DNA from: a virus
Reading direction: 5' to 3' (one strand)
IMG/VR virus record: IMGVR_UViG_3300028794_000198
Span: 1 to 64,000 of that record
Length of the DNA stretch: 64,000 nt
This document shows, one piece after another, positions 16,301 to 23,525 of this stretch; the stretch's first letter is position 1, and each line of letters begins with the position of its first letter. The notes beneath the pieces are model-generated. The model searched no databases and was not told the DNA's origin. It was given only the letters and a program-made list of their open reading frames with translations. The position numbers and the translations under genes were made by a program.

Positions 16301-18028
16301 CGCCGAGGTGAGCTTGTCCTGCGCCGACGTGTACGTCTGGGAGCCCTTGACCCCAGCCTTGTTCGCGGCAGCCGTGTCCGTGGCCTGCCGCGCCGTCGCG
16401 GTCTGCTGTTCCTTCTGGTGCTGGACGGCCTCGTCGTACTGCAGTTGCGCCTGCTCGCGCTGCAGGGCTGTCGCCTTCGACCCGGCCGCGTTGACCGCGT
16501 TGAGGTTCTGACGGGCCGCCTTCACCTGAAGGTCGGCGTCCCGCTGCGCCAGCTTGGAGTCGGCGAGCTGGCTGTTCATGTCCTGGAGCTGGCGGCTCGC
16601 CTCCTGCCGGGCAGACACCAGATCCTTCTGCGCCCGCGTGGCGTCCTTCTGTGCCTGAGCCAGCGACGTTTCGGCCTGCTCGACCTGCTGCTCGGCCTGC
16701 CGTGTGCGCTGACCCGCCTGGACGATCGCGTCCGAGACGCCCTGCTTGGCCTGCCGCACCTGCTGCTGCGCCGCCGCGATCTGCTGCGCCCCGTTGCGCT
16801 CGGCCGTCGCCAACGCCTGCTGCGCGCCGGCCATCTGCAGCGCCTTCGACGCGCCCTGCGACGACGCCTGCGCACCCTTGTAGGTGGCGTTGGTGGACGC
16901 GTCCTGGGCGGCCTTCTGGGCCTGAAGTACCGTGCCGATCTGCTTGAACGCAGGGATCGCCACCAGAGCGATGGCGCCAATGCCAGCACCGGCGGCCGTT
17001 GCGGCAGCAGCGACCGCGCCCAGCCCGGCCGCGATCACCGGCAGGATCGGCAGGATCGCCGGACCGAGGGCAATCGCCGCGAACACCAGGTTGTTCATTC
17101 CGCCGACCGCGCCAGTCGTATCGACGTCGACCCGGGCGTTCTGGCCGTCCAGGCGGTTGACCTGCGCCTGGAATGCGGCCAGTTGGGCAGCCGCAGCGGC
17201 GGTGTCGACGCGAACCCCGACGTTCGGAGTCTCGCTCGACAGGCGTGCGAGGCGGGTCTGGATTTCGGTGATGCGGGCCAGCGCCGTGGCCGCGTCGATG
17301 TCGATGCCCACGCGCGCGTCGGCCAGCGACGACAACTGCGCCCGCAGGCGGGCGATCTCGACCTCGGCGGGCGTGGTGTCGGCGCCAATGTTGACGTTCG
17401 GCAGCGATGCTTCCGCCTGTCGGACAGCCTCCCTCAGGCGGGTACCAAGCTGCCCGTCCGTCTCCACCCGGATCCGGGCAGGATCAGCCGACAACTCGTC
17501 GATCTGCGCCCGCAACGCCTGCAGTTGCGCAATCGCCGCCGCCGTGTCCGCGCGCACCGCAATGTTGGGATGGGCCGCGCCGAGCCGGCGCAGCCGCTCC
17601 TCGATGTCCGCGGCCTGTGCGCGTGCCGTGGCCGCATCAATGTCGATGCCGATGCGCTTACCAGAAAGGGATTCCAGCTTGGCCCGCAGCCGGGCCAGAT
17701 CCGCGTCGACGCCCGTGTCGCCCAGCTTGACGTCCAGCTTGGGCATGCTGCGGAATGCTTCAGTGAGCTTCGCCTTCAGCGAGCGCGCGAACGCCCCACC
17801 GGTATCCGACCCTTGCCGAGTGGCGGCAGGCTTGGCCGCCTTCGCCCCGTCGTTGATGCCGTCCCGCACTGCCGCCGTCAGGTGGGTGACGATCTGGCGG
17901 CCGATGATCTTACCGACCTCGTCGCCGATCTTCGACGCCGGTGGCACCAACGCGGCCCGTAGGCGGCCCTCGATGCCCTGCGCGTTCGGCAGAACATCGA
18001 CTTCGACGGATCCGACACTGATGGCCAC
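13322..18028 (-). CDS. Tape measure protein with NlpC/P60 domain, 1568 aa
   Basis: Sets tail length and probably breaches peptidoglycan at DNA entry. The N-terminal third has repeats of the type LRAKLESLSGKRIGIDIDAA. A hydrophobic patch at about 300-360 and an Ala/Gln-rich coiled coil at about 380-640 follow, then membrane-like segments at about 850-1000. Near residues 1365-1470 an NlpC/P60-like hydrolase appears: LPYQWGGNG, then DCSGF with the likely nucleophile Cys, and GVGHTAG with the likely His. The length implies a tail of roughly 235 nm if the usual 1.5 Å per residue holds. Confidence 0.9.
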   Translation of the reverse strand: MAISVGSVEVDVLPNAQGIEGRLRAALVPPASKIGDEVGKIIGRQIVTHLTAAVRDGINDGAKAAKPAATRQGSDTGGAFARSLKAKLTEAFRSMPKLDVKLGDTGVDADLARLRAKLESLSGKRIGIDIDAATARAQAADIEERLRRLGAAHPNIAVRADTAAAIAQLQALRAQIDELSADPARIRVETDGQLGTRLREAVRQAEASLPNVNIGADTTPAEVEIARLRAQLSSLADARVGIDIDAATALARITEIQTRLARLSSETPNVGVRVDTAAAAAQLAAFQAQVNRLDGQNARVDVDTTGAVGGMNNLVFAAIALGPAILPILPVIAAGLGAVAAAATAAGAGIGAIALVAIPAFKQIGTVLQAQKAAQDASTNATYKGAQASSQGASKALQMAGAQQALATAERNGAQQIAAAQQQVRQAKQGVSDAIVQAGQRTRQAEQQVEQAETSLAQAQKDATRAQKDLVSARQEASRQLQDMNSQLADSKLAQRDADLQVKAARQNLNAVNAAGSKATALQREQAQLQYDEAVQHQKEQQTATARQATDTAAANKAGVKGSQTYTSAQDKLTSAQQNVAAQTKALKDAQDNQAQTAVQNARSIADAQQKVAQAERNVGIAQQNAADSIASAQRQIASASQSAAGGVDQAAVAQSKYQAALAKLTPAARDTLNAYLDLRTAFGAWSKSLQPAVMPIFTRALVSLKNTLPSLTLFVTEAASAIKGLQDRASASVKTPFWQGFKKDLQGSVKPAIIGLGVTFGNIIKGMAGIVDAFLPHMDGISKTMQRITGKFAKWATGLKGSPEFEHFLSYSAEKGPLLADTLGKIAGAFLNVGEALSPLTGPLLKLLGGTANAISIIADKAPWFILLIYGIIVATKLWAIAQWALNAAAKANPYVLIALAIVALVGFVIYAYNRFSWFREGVQAAWRGIQTVALFAWNNILKPTFMAIWTALQTVGRWASWLWTNAIGPAFRFIWAAAKILFTIMVVAAILPIIAVLKVFGKAGLALWQVAIQPAFRSIAALAKWLWTNGIKPNIALMVGVFHAFAQAGTWLWKNALSPTFTNIANGAKWLWRSGIKPAIDGIVSVIKAGYRVGIKPVFDSFHLILKGLGGWFQTAVGAIKSQWDKLKAIAKAPVQFIVDTVYNNGIRGVWNKVASAFGAPKLGAFKFASGGIMPGYSPGKDVHQFISPTGGALELSGGEAIMRPEFTRAVGSGFVGAMNSIAKSQGAQGVKAALAPVFGGNPKTHTDTSLKYASGGIYPVQSFADGGIFGWIGKGISAVSGAGSDVWNAIKKGASWLGDTLESSARAGVKNVVNPLLANFPGMDTGFGSMIRNIPNKIIDAMFGYSKKADAKGAGGVGGPRITAALNWAKTQNGLPYQWGGNGNPSWDCSGFMSAIESVIRGEKPHRRWSTHAFSGKTAPPGWVYHGNSPFRVGITAAGVGHTAGTLGKTNVESSGGAGVHMGPSARGYNNSLFPSWYGFQPGKYDSGGYLQPGMNLAYNGTGKPEPVFTSAQAGALSSLAHQSATQQLGDLSLNVWVGNEGIASIARAEVHTAQGELIQVLNAG

Positions 18029-18058
18029 CGGGAGCCTCCCCCCGGCGCAGTACGGCGC

Positions 18059-18412
18059 CTACCTGGTGAGCTGGAACAAGAACTCGGCGCTGGCCAGGGA
18101 CAGTTGGACCTTCGGCTTAATCGGCTTGCTGCCTGGGCGCCGAACGGGCTCCGGGGCCTTCGGGCGCTTAGCCTTCGACTCGGTGTTGGCGCAGATCAGC
18201 ACGTACTCGACGCGGCGCGTGGCGTCCACGAGGGCCGCCGTCAGCTGCTCCAGCTGGGACCAGCGGCCCTTTTCCGGCTCACCCTTATCGCCCTGCTCGG
18301 CGAGTTCCTCGTCGGACAGGCTGTTGCGGAGTGCGGTCCAAGTGGCGGACTCGGGGGGCAGGTGCTGGATGAGGACCCGCAGGCGTCGCCACGACATGTC
18401 GCCGCGGTGCAC
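18059..18412 (-). CDS. Tail assembly chaperone, frameshifted C-terminal part
   Basis: The reading frame continues upstream without stop to the slippery site in the previous gene and reads EIQWTRSVVEAHAEAVEADLLRYY..., then DLLDVHRGDMSWRRLRVLIQHLPPESATW, a typical second-frame tail chaperone sequence. It is therefore probably made only as a -1 fusion to the 18457 gene (gpG-T type). An internal GTG 18412 would give a 117-aa free product but has no clear Shine-Dalgarno. It ends 30 bp before the tape measure gene. Confidence 0.85.
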   Translation of the reverse strand: MHRGDMSWRRLRVLIQHLPPESATWTALRNSLSDEELAEQGDKGEPEKGRWSQLEQLTAALVDATRRVEYVLICANTESKAKRPKAPEPVRRPGSKPIKPKVQLSLASAEFLFQLTR

Positions 18413-18456
18413 GTCGAGGAGGTCGACGCCGTTGTAGTAGCGGAGCAGGTCGGCTT

Positions 18457-18900
18457 CTACCGCCTCCGCGTGCGCCTCGACGACGGATCGGGTCCACTGG
18501 ATTTCCCCAGGCTCTCACCGGCACGTTCGGCAGCAGAGCCCACCATCTCGCCGAACTGCTCGTTCGTCGGGTCGAGTTCGAGGTAGAGGTCGTAGTCCTC
18601 AGGGTGAAGGACGATGCCCGCGAACGCGTCGACTTGCCCGTTTCCGAGCAGGCGCTGCCATGACTGCCGCCACGCGCCGGGCGGGATGATGCGCACCTCG
18701 CCTTCGGCGCCGTCTGCCCCGCAGAGCGTGGCCGTGACGTACTTGTTGACGGCCTCGGCTTCCTGCGCTTCCGCCGAGGAAACGTCCAGGTCGTCCTCGA
18801 AGTCCTCCTCCGGGGCGGCGACGGGACGTGTCGTCGCCGGACGGGATGCGGCGCGTGCTGCTGTACGCGGCTTGCCGGTGGTGGTACGCGTGTTGGCCAC
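18457..18900 (-). CDS. Tail assembly chaperone (G-type), 147 aa
   Basis: The protein has a basic, low-complexity N-terminus and an acidic core (EEDFEDDLDVSSAEAQEAEAVN), then GAWRQSWQRLL...VLHPEDYDLYLELDPTNEQ. This is standard for the upstream tail chaperone in actinophages, directly 5' of the tape measure. GTG 18900 has GGAGG 9 nt upstream. The slippery GGGGAAA near its end sends a fraction of ribosomes into the 18059 frame. Confidence 0.85.
   Translation of the reverse strand: MANTRTTTGKPRTAARAASRPATTRPVAAPEEDFEDDLDVSSAEAQEAEAVNKYVTATLCGADGAEGEVRIIPPGAWRQSWQRLLGNGQVDAFAGIVLHPEDYDLYLELDPTNEQFGEMVGSAAERAGESLGKSSGPDPSSRRTRRR
18502..18508 (-). other. -1 frameshift slippery site GGGGAAA
   Basis: On the minus strand the zero frame reads CTG-GGG-AAA-TCC. 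Slipping -1 on G-GGG-AAA gives GGG-GAA-ATC and enters the open frame of the second tail chaperone. GGGGAAA is an established slippery sequence in mycobacteriophage tail chaperone genes. The zero-frame product ends 16 codons further on in an Arg-rich tail. Confidence 0.8.
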
Positions 18901-18991
18901 GGCGCGGGCCTCCGTTCATTCAGGGCGCGGGCAGGGGTGTGAAGGTGGACGGGCCGGGCCCGCGCCAGGGTTGGCGGCCCGTCCACCCGTC

Positions 18992-19582
18992 TCAGGAGCC
19001 GGTGTACGCGGGCGTCACCGGCAGCTTGTCCGTGTGGTAGACCGTGTTTCCGGCGTCGTCCGGGTAGGAGGTGACGGTGATCTCGTAGCCGCTGATTTCG
19101 TCCTGCTTGAAGCTGACGTCGGAGCGGTCCGAGATCTCGCCCTGGGGGACGTAGAAGCCGCGCGAGGTGTCACCATCGAAGATCGCGAACCACCAGGCGC
19201 GACGGTCCGGAGTCGGGGACGCGGTCTCCGCGAACGAGGTGAGGCCGCTGGTCCCGTCCGGGACGAGGTCGCCCGCCGGGATGCGGTACATGACGCTCTG
19301 GACGGAGACGCGGGCCGTCTCCCACAGGGTGATCTTGAACGTCCGGATCGACTTGATGATCGTCGTGCGGATCGGGCTCGTGAGGCCCCACGGGGTGAAC
19401 TCCTGCGAGTCCTCGTCGAAGCCGTAGGTCAGGCCGTCGTCCGAGATGCAGCCCAGCGGCTCCCACGGAGTCGGAGGCTGAAGGAGCGGCGACGTCGGGC
19501 TCGACGTGCCAACGTCGGACACCCAGCCGCCACCGTTCGTGCCGATGATCGTGAGGTCCGCCGCGCGGGTGATGTTGACCAT
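18992..19582 (-). CDS. Major tail protein, 196 aa
   Basis: Forms the tail tube. MVNITRAADLTIIGTNGGGWVSDVG is followed by beta-rich sequence with FKITLWETARVSV and EISGYEITVTSYPDDAGN, which fit the tube fold shared by siphovirus major tail proteins. ATG 19582 has GGAG upstream; the longer open frame in front is Arg-rich and antisense-like. It is placed between the connectors and tail chaperones as expected. Confidence 0.85.
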   Translation of the reverse strand: MVNITRAADLTIIGTNGGGWVSDVGTSSPTSPLLQPPTPWEPLGCISDDGLTYGFDEDSQEFTPWGLTSPIRTTIIKSIRTFKITLWETARVSVQSVMYRIPAGDLVPDGTSGLTSFAETASPTPDRRAWWFAIFDGDTSRGFYVPQGEISDRSDVSFKQDEISGYEITVTSYPDDAGNTVYHTDKLPVTPAYTGS

Positions 19583-19664
19583 GAAGGGTCTCCAGACATG
19601 CGAAAACCCCGCACGGCGGCGAGGTTCAGAGGGAAACAGGGTCCGGCGCGGGCCCGAAAGCCGG

Positions 19665-20057
19665 TCAGGAGACCGGGTGACAGAAGATTTCGTAGGTGCC
19701 GCCAACCCGGCGCAGGGCGACGTTCTCGTAGTCCCTCGGCCCGGGCAGCGTCAGTGCCGCCACCCGACCGAACACGACCGTGTCCCCGAAAGAGCCGGGG
19801 AGGTCGCCCGTGAGCCAGGCATGCACTGACCGGCTCCAGGTGATCGCAGCGGAACGGGTCTCGCCGAAAACGTCCATGTCGACGAGGAAGCGGGCGAGCC
19901 GGAACCCGTCGTCGCTACCGGCCGGAACCTGCTGGAACCGGATGGTCGGCAGCTCGTTGAGCAGATTGTTGTCGAGCTCGTCCCGCACCACGGCATCCGG
20001 GAAGCGGGCCGTGGCCCGGGTGATGAGTTCCAGCTCGATGTCGACGAGGGCGGTCAC
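19665..20057 (-). CDS. Tail terminator / tail completion protein, 130 aa
   Basis: The opening ALVDIELELITRATARFPDAVV and FQQVPAGSDDGFRLARFLVDMDVFG resemble small tail-terminator proteins (gpU/Gp17-like fold). GTG 20057 overlaps the stop of the preceding gene by one base. Order (connector, HK97 gp10-like, terminator, major tail) supports this. Confidence 0.75.
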   Translation of the reverse strand: MTALVDIELELITRATARFPDAVVRDELDNNLLNELPTIRFQQVPAGSDDGFRLARFLVDMDVFGETRSAAITWSRSVHAWLTGDLPGSFGDTVVFGRVAALTLPGPRDYENVALRRVGGTYEIFCHPVS

Positions 20058-20383
20058 TAGTCGCCGCCCCCCATCTGTGCGGCCCGCAGCAGCACATGAT
20101 GCGCAGGAACCTTCTCGGTTCCGTACTCCACCCAGCGGGCGTAGTAGGCCGTGTTGCGGACGACCGCGACCGCACGGTCCCGGCGACGCCCGCCGCGAGC
20201 CTTGCTGTCCGTCTCCCACGACTCCTTGTAATGGCCCGGAGTGGGGCTGCTGTCGTCAACTGGCGACAGCGTGATCGCCACATCCTTGATGACTTCGGCC
20301 CGGCGCAGCATCTCCGCCTGCATGCCCGGCATCCGCAGCATCTGGCCGACGCCTTGCCGCTTCATCTTGAACCGTGCTGCCAT
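20057..20383 (-). CDS. HK97 gp10-like head-tail protein, 108 aa
   Basis: Basic protein with helix MLRRAEVIKDVAITLSP, then GHYKESW and NTAYYARWVEYGTEKVPAHHVL. The YYARWVEYGT and P-AHHVLLRA motifs are characteristic of the HK97 gp10/phi13 family of tail-completion proteins. ATG 20383. Confidence 0.85.
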   Translation of the reverse strand: MAARFKMKRQGVGQMLRMPGMQAEMLRRAEVIKDVAITLSPVDDSSPTPGHYKESWETDSKARGGRRRDRAVAVVRNTAYYARWVEYGTEKVPAHHVLLRAAQMGGGD

Positions 20384-20418
20384 ATCCCCTCCATCGACTC
20401 GCGCATCAGGGGGCGGAC

Positions 20419-20739
20419 ATGGACGTGAAGGGCGTGCTCGGCACGATCAGCTTCGACGGGGAATGGGTCACGATCACGAAAACGCCGGCCGGGCCGAAGC
20501 CCGCGCCGGTGCGGATTCGGGCCGCAGTCGTCACGGGCACACGGTTCAAACGAGGAACCCGGCTCATGCACGGCTACGTGCAGTTCGAATTCCCGGGAAG
20601 CCGCGCCAGCGGAGAGAAGAAGGGGCTGGCCTTCGGTGGCCGGCCGCCCTACGGAGACCCGTACAGCCTCTCCATCCCCCACAAGAGCAACGACGGCGCC
20701 GAAAAGCTGGTCGCAGCCGTCGAGCAGGCCCGCGGCTAG
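20419..20739 (+). CDS. DUF4429-like protein, reversed in head operon, 106 aa
   Basis: The only plus-strand gene between the connectors and terminase. ATG 20419 follows AGGGGG. The sequence MDVKGVLGTISFDGEWVTI, RFKRGTRLMHGYVQFEFPG and a C-terminal SIPHKSNDGAEKLVAAVEQ match the PH-like DUF4429 pattern I know from Streptomyces proteins (GxxGxxxFDGxxVxI, ..GxIQFxxPG.., ..F.....F..L...IE). It converges on the connector gene, overlapping its stop by 4 nt. Reverse orientation and a chromosomal-type family suggest a moron expressed from the prophage. Confidence 0.75.
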   Translation: MDVKGVLGTISFDGEWVTITKTPAGPKPAPVRIRAAVVTGTRFKRGTRLMHGYVQFEFPGSRASGEKKGLAFGGRPPYGDPYSLSIPHKSNDGAEKLVAAVEQARG

Positions 20740-21098
20740 CCGGTCACCCGGTCGGCTGCGAACTGGATCGGACCGCGGGTCCCGGTGAACGGGCTGCGAC
20801 CCCAGTCGCCGGGCTCGCCCGTGATGTCGCAGACGACGGACCGGATCACGGCCCGGTCCGTCGTCATCAGCGGTCTGCCAGCGGATACATAGACGGTCCA
20901 CCCGGTGATGACGGTGTCCCGCGCCTGCTGCTCCGGACCGCCCACCTGCGGGGTCTCGGCGCGCGGCGTCACCACGCACCCCTTCAAATCGAACGACTCG
21001 TCCGGGCCCGGCAGCGGCTGCCCGCGCGGATCGCGGCCCGGCGACAAGCCCGTGCGCATGATCCGCACCGTCTCGCCGAAGGGATACGGGGCAGGCAT
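20736..21098 (-). CDS. Head-tail connector (stopper-like), 120 aa
   Basis: MPAPYPFGETVRIMRTGLSPGRDPRGQ and a run of short beta strands (VYVSAGRPLMTTDRAVIRSVV) fit a head-closure protein. ATG 21098 overlaps the preceding stop (TGATG). It lies between the gp6-like connector and the gp10-like protein, interrupted by the inserted plus-strand gene. Confidence 0.75.
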   Translation of the reverse strand: MPAPYPFGETVRIMRTGLSPGRDPRGQPLPGPDESFDLKGCVVTPRAETPQVGGPEQQARDTVITGWTVYVSAGRPLMTTDRAVIRSVVCDITGEPGDWGRSPFTGTRGPIQFAADRVTG

Positions 21099-21514
21099 CA
21101 CACCCACCCCCAGCCCGGCTCGTACTCCTCGCCGACTCCAAGGCCACTGTCGGGCGGCCATGACGCCCACGGATCGGCGGTGTCCGGCGTGGGGTCCACC
21201 GTGAAAGCACCACCGCGGCCGGCCAGCGACTTGAGCGCCGACTTGTCGGCCTTCGTGAGATACAGGCCGCCCGAGCCGGACGGGCGCTGCACCGACATGG
21301 GGCCGATCGTCTCGTAACTGACCTGCTGCGGATTCACATAGGCACGGCCCGCCACCGACAAGACGACAGCCTCCGCACCCTCCGGGAGCGGCTTAACGAT
21401 CGTCTGACAGAGCGATAGCGCCGACGCGATCAACAGGTCGGCCCGGTCACCGTCGATCTCGTCCAAGCCGAGGAACAACCCGAGCTCCTCGACAGTCGGC
21501 GGGGTGAAAGCCAC
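21098..21514 (-). CDS. Head-tail connector (gp6/adaptor-like), 138 aa
   Basis: AFTPPTVEELGLFLGLDEIDGDRADLLIASALSLCQTIV is a typical helical start of phage adaptor proteins, ending in the acidic/aromatic GEEYEPGWGWV. GTG 21514 has GGAGG 5 nt upstream. It follows the glycosyltransferase gene. Confidence 0.75.
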   Translation of the reverse strand: MAFTPPTVEELGLFLGLDEIDGDRADLLIASALSLCQTIVKPLPEGAEAVVLSVAGRAYVNPQQVSYETIGPMSVQRPSGSGGLYLTKADKSALKSLAGRGGAFTVDPTPDTADPWASWPPDSGLGVGEEYEPGWGWV

Positions 21515-21522
21515 GACGCCTC

Positions 21523-22551
21523 CTATCCGGCCAGTCCCTCTACGGCTCCGCACCAGGCAGCCAGGTCGGCCGTCGGATCCAGCTCGGCAGACCGGGCCTT
21601 CGCCCGCTTGCCGGCGAGCCGGTACTCGGACGCCGTGCGCAGCTTCCGGATCACCGCCTCGTAGCCGTCGAGATCCTGACGCTCGATGAAGATGCCGCCC
21701 TCGCCGAGCGACTCACACAGGCCCGGGGTGGGGTGGGCCAGGACTGGGATCCCTGAAGCGAGCGCCTCGACGCCTGCCCGGCCCCACGACTCGTAGGACG
21801 ACGGCATCAGCAGCAGGCGCGTCCGCGCATACACCGTGTCGCGCATCTCGTGCCCGGAGACGTGCTCGACTTCCTCGACGTTCGGCAGGTCCGAGTAGTC
21901 GGTCTGCTCGCCGTAGGAGCCCTTCGCCGCCAGGAACTTGATGTCCGGCATGCGCTTGGCCAGCTTGTGGAACAGCAGGCCGCCCTTTTCCGGGTTGGTG
22001 TTGACCAGCGTCACCCGGTCGCCGGGCTTCGCCGCATACTCCTTGGCGAACACCGGAGGGCGAACAACGATCGACTGCTCGGGCCGGATGCCCTTGGGGT
22101 GGTCCACGAAGTGCAGTTCGGCCTCCCGGGCCATCCACTGCGAGTTGTAGACCGCCAGCGCCGTCGAGCCCGACGCCATGTCCCGGAACGTTGGCAGGAA
22201 CGTGTTGTGGCAGATCGACACGAACGGCTTCCCGTAGCCGCGGGCCAGTGCGGCAGTCGACGGCACATTCTCCAGGTGGGACACCAGAACGCTCGCCCGC
22301 CGGACCGCAGTTGCGAAGTCCAGGCGGGACTCCAGCGGCACCACCTTCACGCCGTCCAGCTCATACGGTTCATGATCCTCGCCGTAGCGGGACAGCCACA
22401 CCGTGACCTCGTGCCCGCGCTCGACGAGAGCCCGGAACATCGACCAGGCCATCCACTCCGCCCCGGCATTGTGCCGGGGCGGGGCGGCGTGCAGCCGGGC
22501 AACGACCTGCATCGCCCGACTGCCCTTCCCGCCGCCGCGGGCCTGCGTCAC
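21523..22551 (-). CDS. GT4-type glycosyltransferase in capsid operon, 342 aa
   Basis: A GT-B glycosyltransferase. The acceptor domain has a glycine/His-rich loop (HAAPPRHNAGAEWMAW) and a Rossmann-like core; the donor domain has RVTLVNTNPEKGGLLFHKLA and the E-x7-E signature in ESWGRAGVEALASG, then IPVLAHPTPGLCESLGEGG. It starts at GTG 22551 overlapping the capsid stop, or at ATG 22512. Its tight coupling to capsid suggests it glycosylates virion proteins, as reported for some mycobacteriophages with a GT near the capsid gene. The sugar is unknown. Confidence 0.85.
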   Translation of the reverse strand: MTQARGGGKGSRAMQVVARLHAAPPRHNAGAEWMAWSMFRALVERGHEVTVWLSRYGEDHEPYELDGVKVVPLESRLDFATAVRRASVLVSHLENVPSTAALARGYGKPFVSICHNTFLPTFRDMASGSTALAVYNSQWMAREAELHFVDHPKGIRPEQSIVVRPPVFAKEYAAKPGDRVTLVNTNPEKGGLLFHKLAKRMPDIKFLAAKGSYGEQTDYSDLPNVEEVEHVSGHEMRDTVYARTRLLLMPSSYESWGRAGVEALASGIPVLAHPTPGLCESLGEGGIFIERQDLDGYEAVIRKLRTASEYRLAGKRAKARSAELDPTADLAAWCGAVEGLAG

Positions 22552-23507
22552 GACGAGGAGCCGGCCGTGCCGGTGTACTTGACGAACGCCTGTGCGTCAC
22601 CCTGCACGTAGCCGTAGAACGCCTCTGCGAGGATCAGCACCAGGTTCTCCTGGAACGCCGAGTGGACGCCGCCGTCCTCGTCGACGTAGGTGGCCTCCTT
22701 GGAGATCCGCACGGTGATGTCCATGCCGACGCCGTAAGCCGCCTGCGACCAGTCTCCGCCGATCGCGCGCAGGCCCGTGTCTGAGCTGGTGGACTGGCGG
22801 CGCTGCTTGCCCGACACGCTCCGCGAGTACGCGAGCGGCTCACCGATCAGCGTTCCCGCCGACGCCATCTGCGTGCCCGGGACGGTCGTGTCGACGAGGA
22901 TCGGACGGCCCGTGGTGTCCGTCGCGAGCAGCAGACGCGGCTTCAGCCGGTGGTCCGCCACCGTGCCGGTGTAGTCCCAGTCGTCGTTGATGACCAGGCC
23001 CATGCCGTTGACGAAGTCCGCCCACACGCCGCCGTCCGCCTGCGTGGCCGTGCCGAGCGCGATCGAGTTGGTGGTCTCCGCGAGGTAGTCGTCGAACGGG
23101 CCGGCCGCGCCCTTCATGGTGAGGCCGTGGATCGCCGCGTGGTCGAAGGCGCGGGCGAAGGCCGTCGGCAGATCCCGCTGCAGCTGCGTGTACAGCCCGC
23201 CCGCGTTGGTCATCGCGACCTCTTCGGCCACCGGGATGAGGACGGCGACCTTCTTCGCGGTCATCTGCTTGATGCTGACCCCGCCGCTCGACAGCGGCTT
23301 CCGGGCGGCCTGGCCGACCCAGTCGGCGACCGGCACGTCCATCGGGATCGGGATCGACGTGGTCGCGTCGATCGCGAGCGGCGCCGGACGGGCGAGCGCC
23401 ATCACCGCGGACTGCTCGACGCTCTTCTCGAAAATGGGGCCGGCGAGGGTTCGCGGCAGGAGTGAAGCGTTGACATCACTCAGCTTGATCGGGGCCGTAG
23501 CCACCAT
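22548..23507 (-). CDS. Major capsid protein, HK97 fold, 319 aa
   Basis: MVATAPIKLSDVNASLLPRTLAGPIFEKSVEQSAVMALA, then ATTSIPIPMDVPVADWVGQAARKPLSSGGVSIKQM, are typical of phage HK97-fold capsid proteins (N-arm, then P-domain). The C-terminal part FQENLVLILAEAFYGYVQGDAQAFVKY is the usual A-domain end. There is no delta domain, in keeping with the separate scaffold gene upstream. It is followed by the overlapping glycosyltransferase. Confidence 0.92.
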   Translation of the reverse strand: MVATAPIKLSDVNASLLPRTLAGPIFEKSVEQSAVMALARPAPLAIDATTSIPIPMDVPVADWVGQAARKPLSSGGVSIKQMTAKKVAVLIPVAEEVAMTNAGGLYTQLQRDLPTAFARAFDHAAIHGLTMKGAAGPFDDYLAETTNSIALGTATQADGGVWADFVNGMGLVINDDWDYTGTVADHRLKPRLLLATDTTGRPILVDTTVPGTQMASAGTLIGEPLAYSRSVSGKQRRQSTSSDTGLRAIGGDWSQAAYGVGMDITVRISKEATYVDEDGGVHSAFQENLVLILAEAFYGYVQGDAQAFVKYTGTAGSSS

Positions 23508-23525
23508 GATTCCTTCTTTCGGCAG

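Noticed and set aside
16298-17962. 554-aa open frame on the plus strand
   Set aside because: Antisense shadow of the tape measure gene; Arg/Leu/Gly-biased with no motif.
20362-21213. 283-aa open frame on the minus strand
   Set aside because: Antisense and frame-shifted relative to the connector and DUF4429-like genes; Arg/Ala-rich without family motifs.
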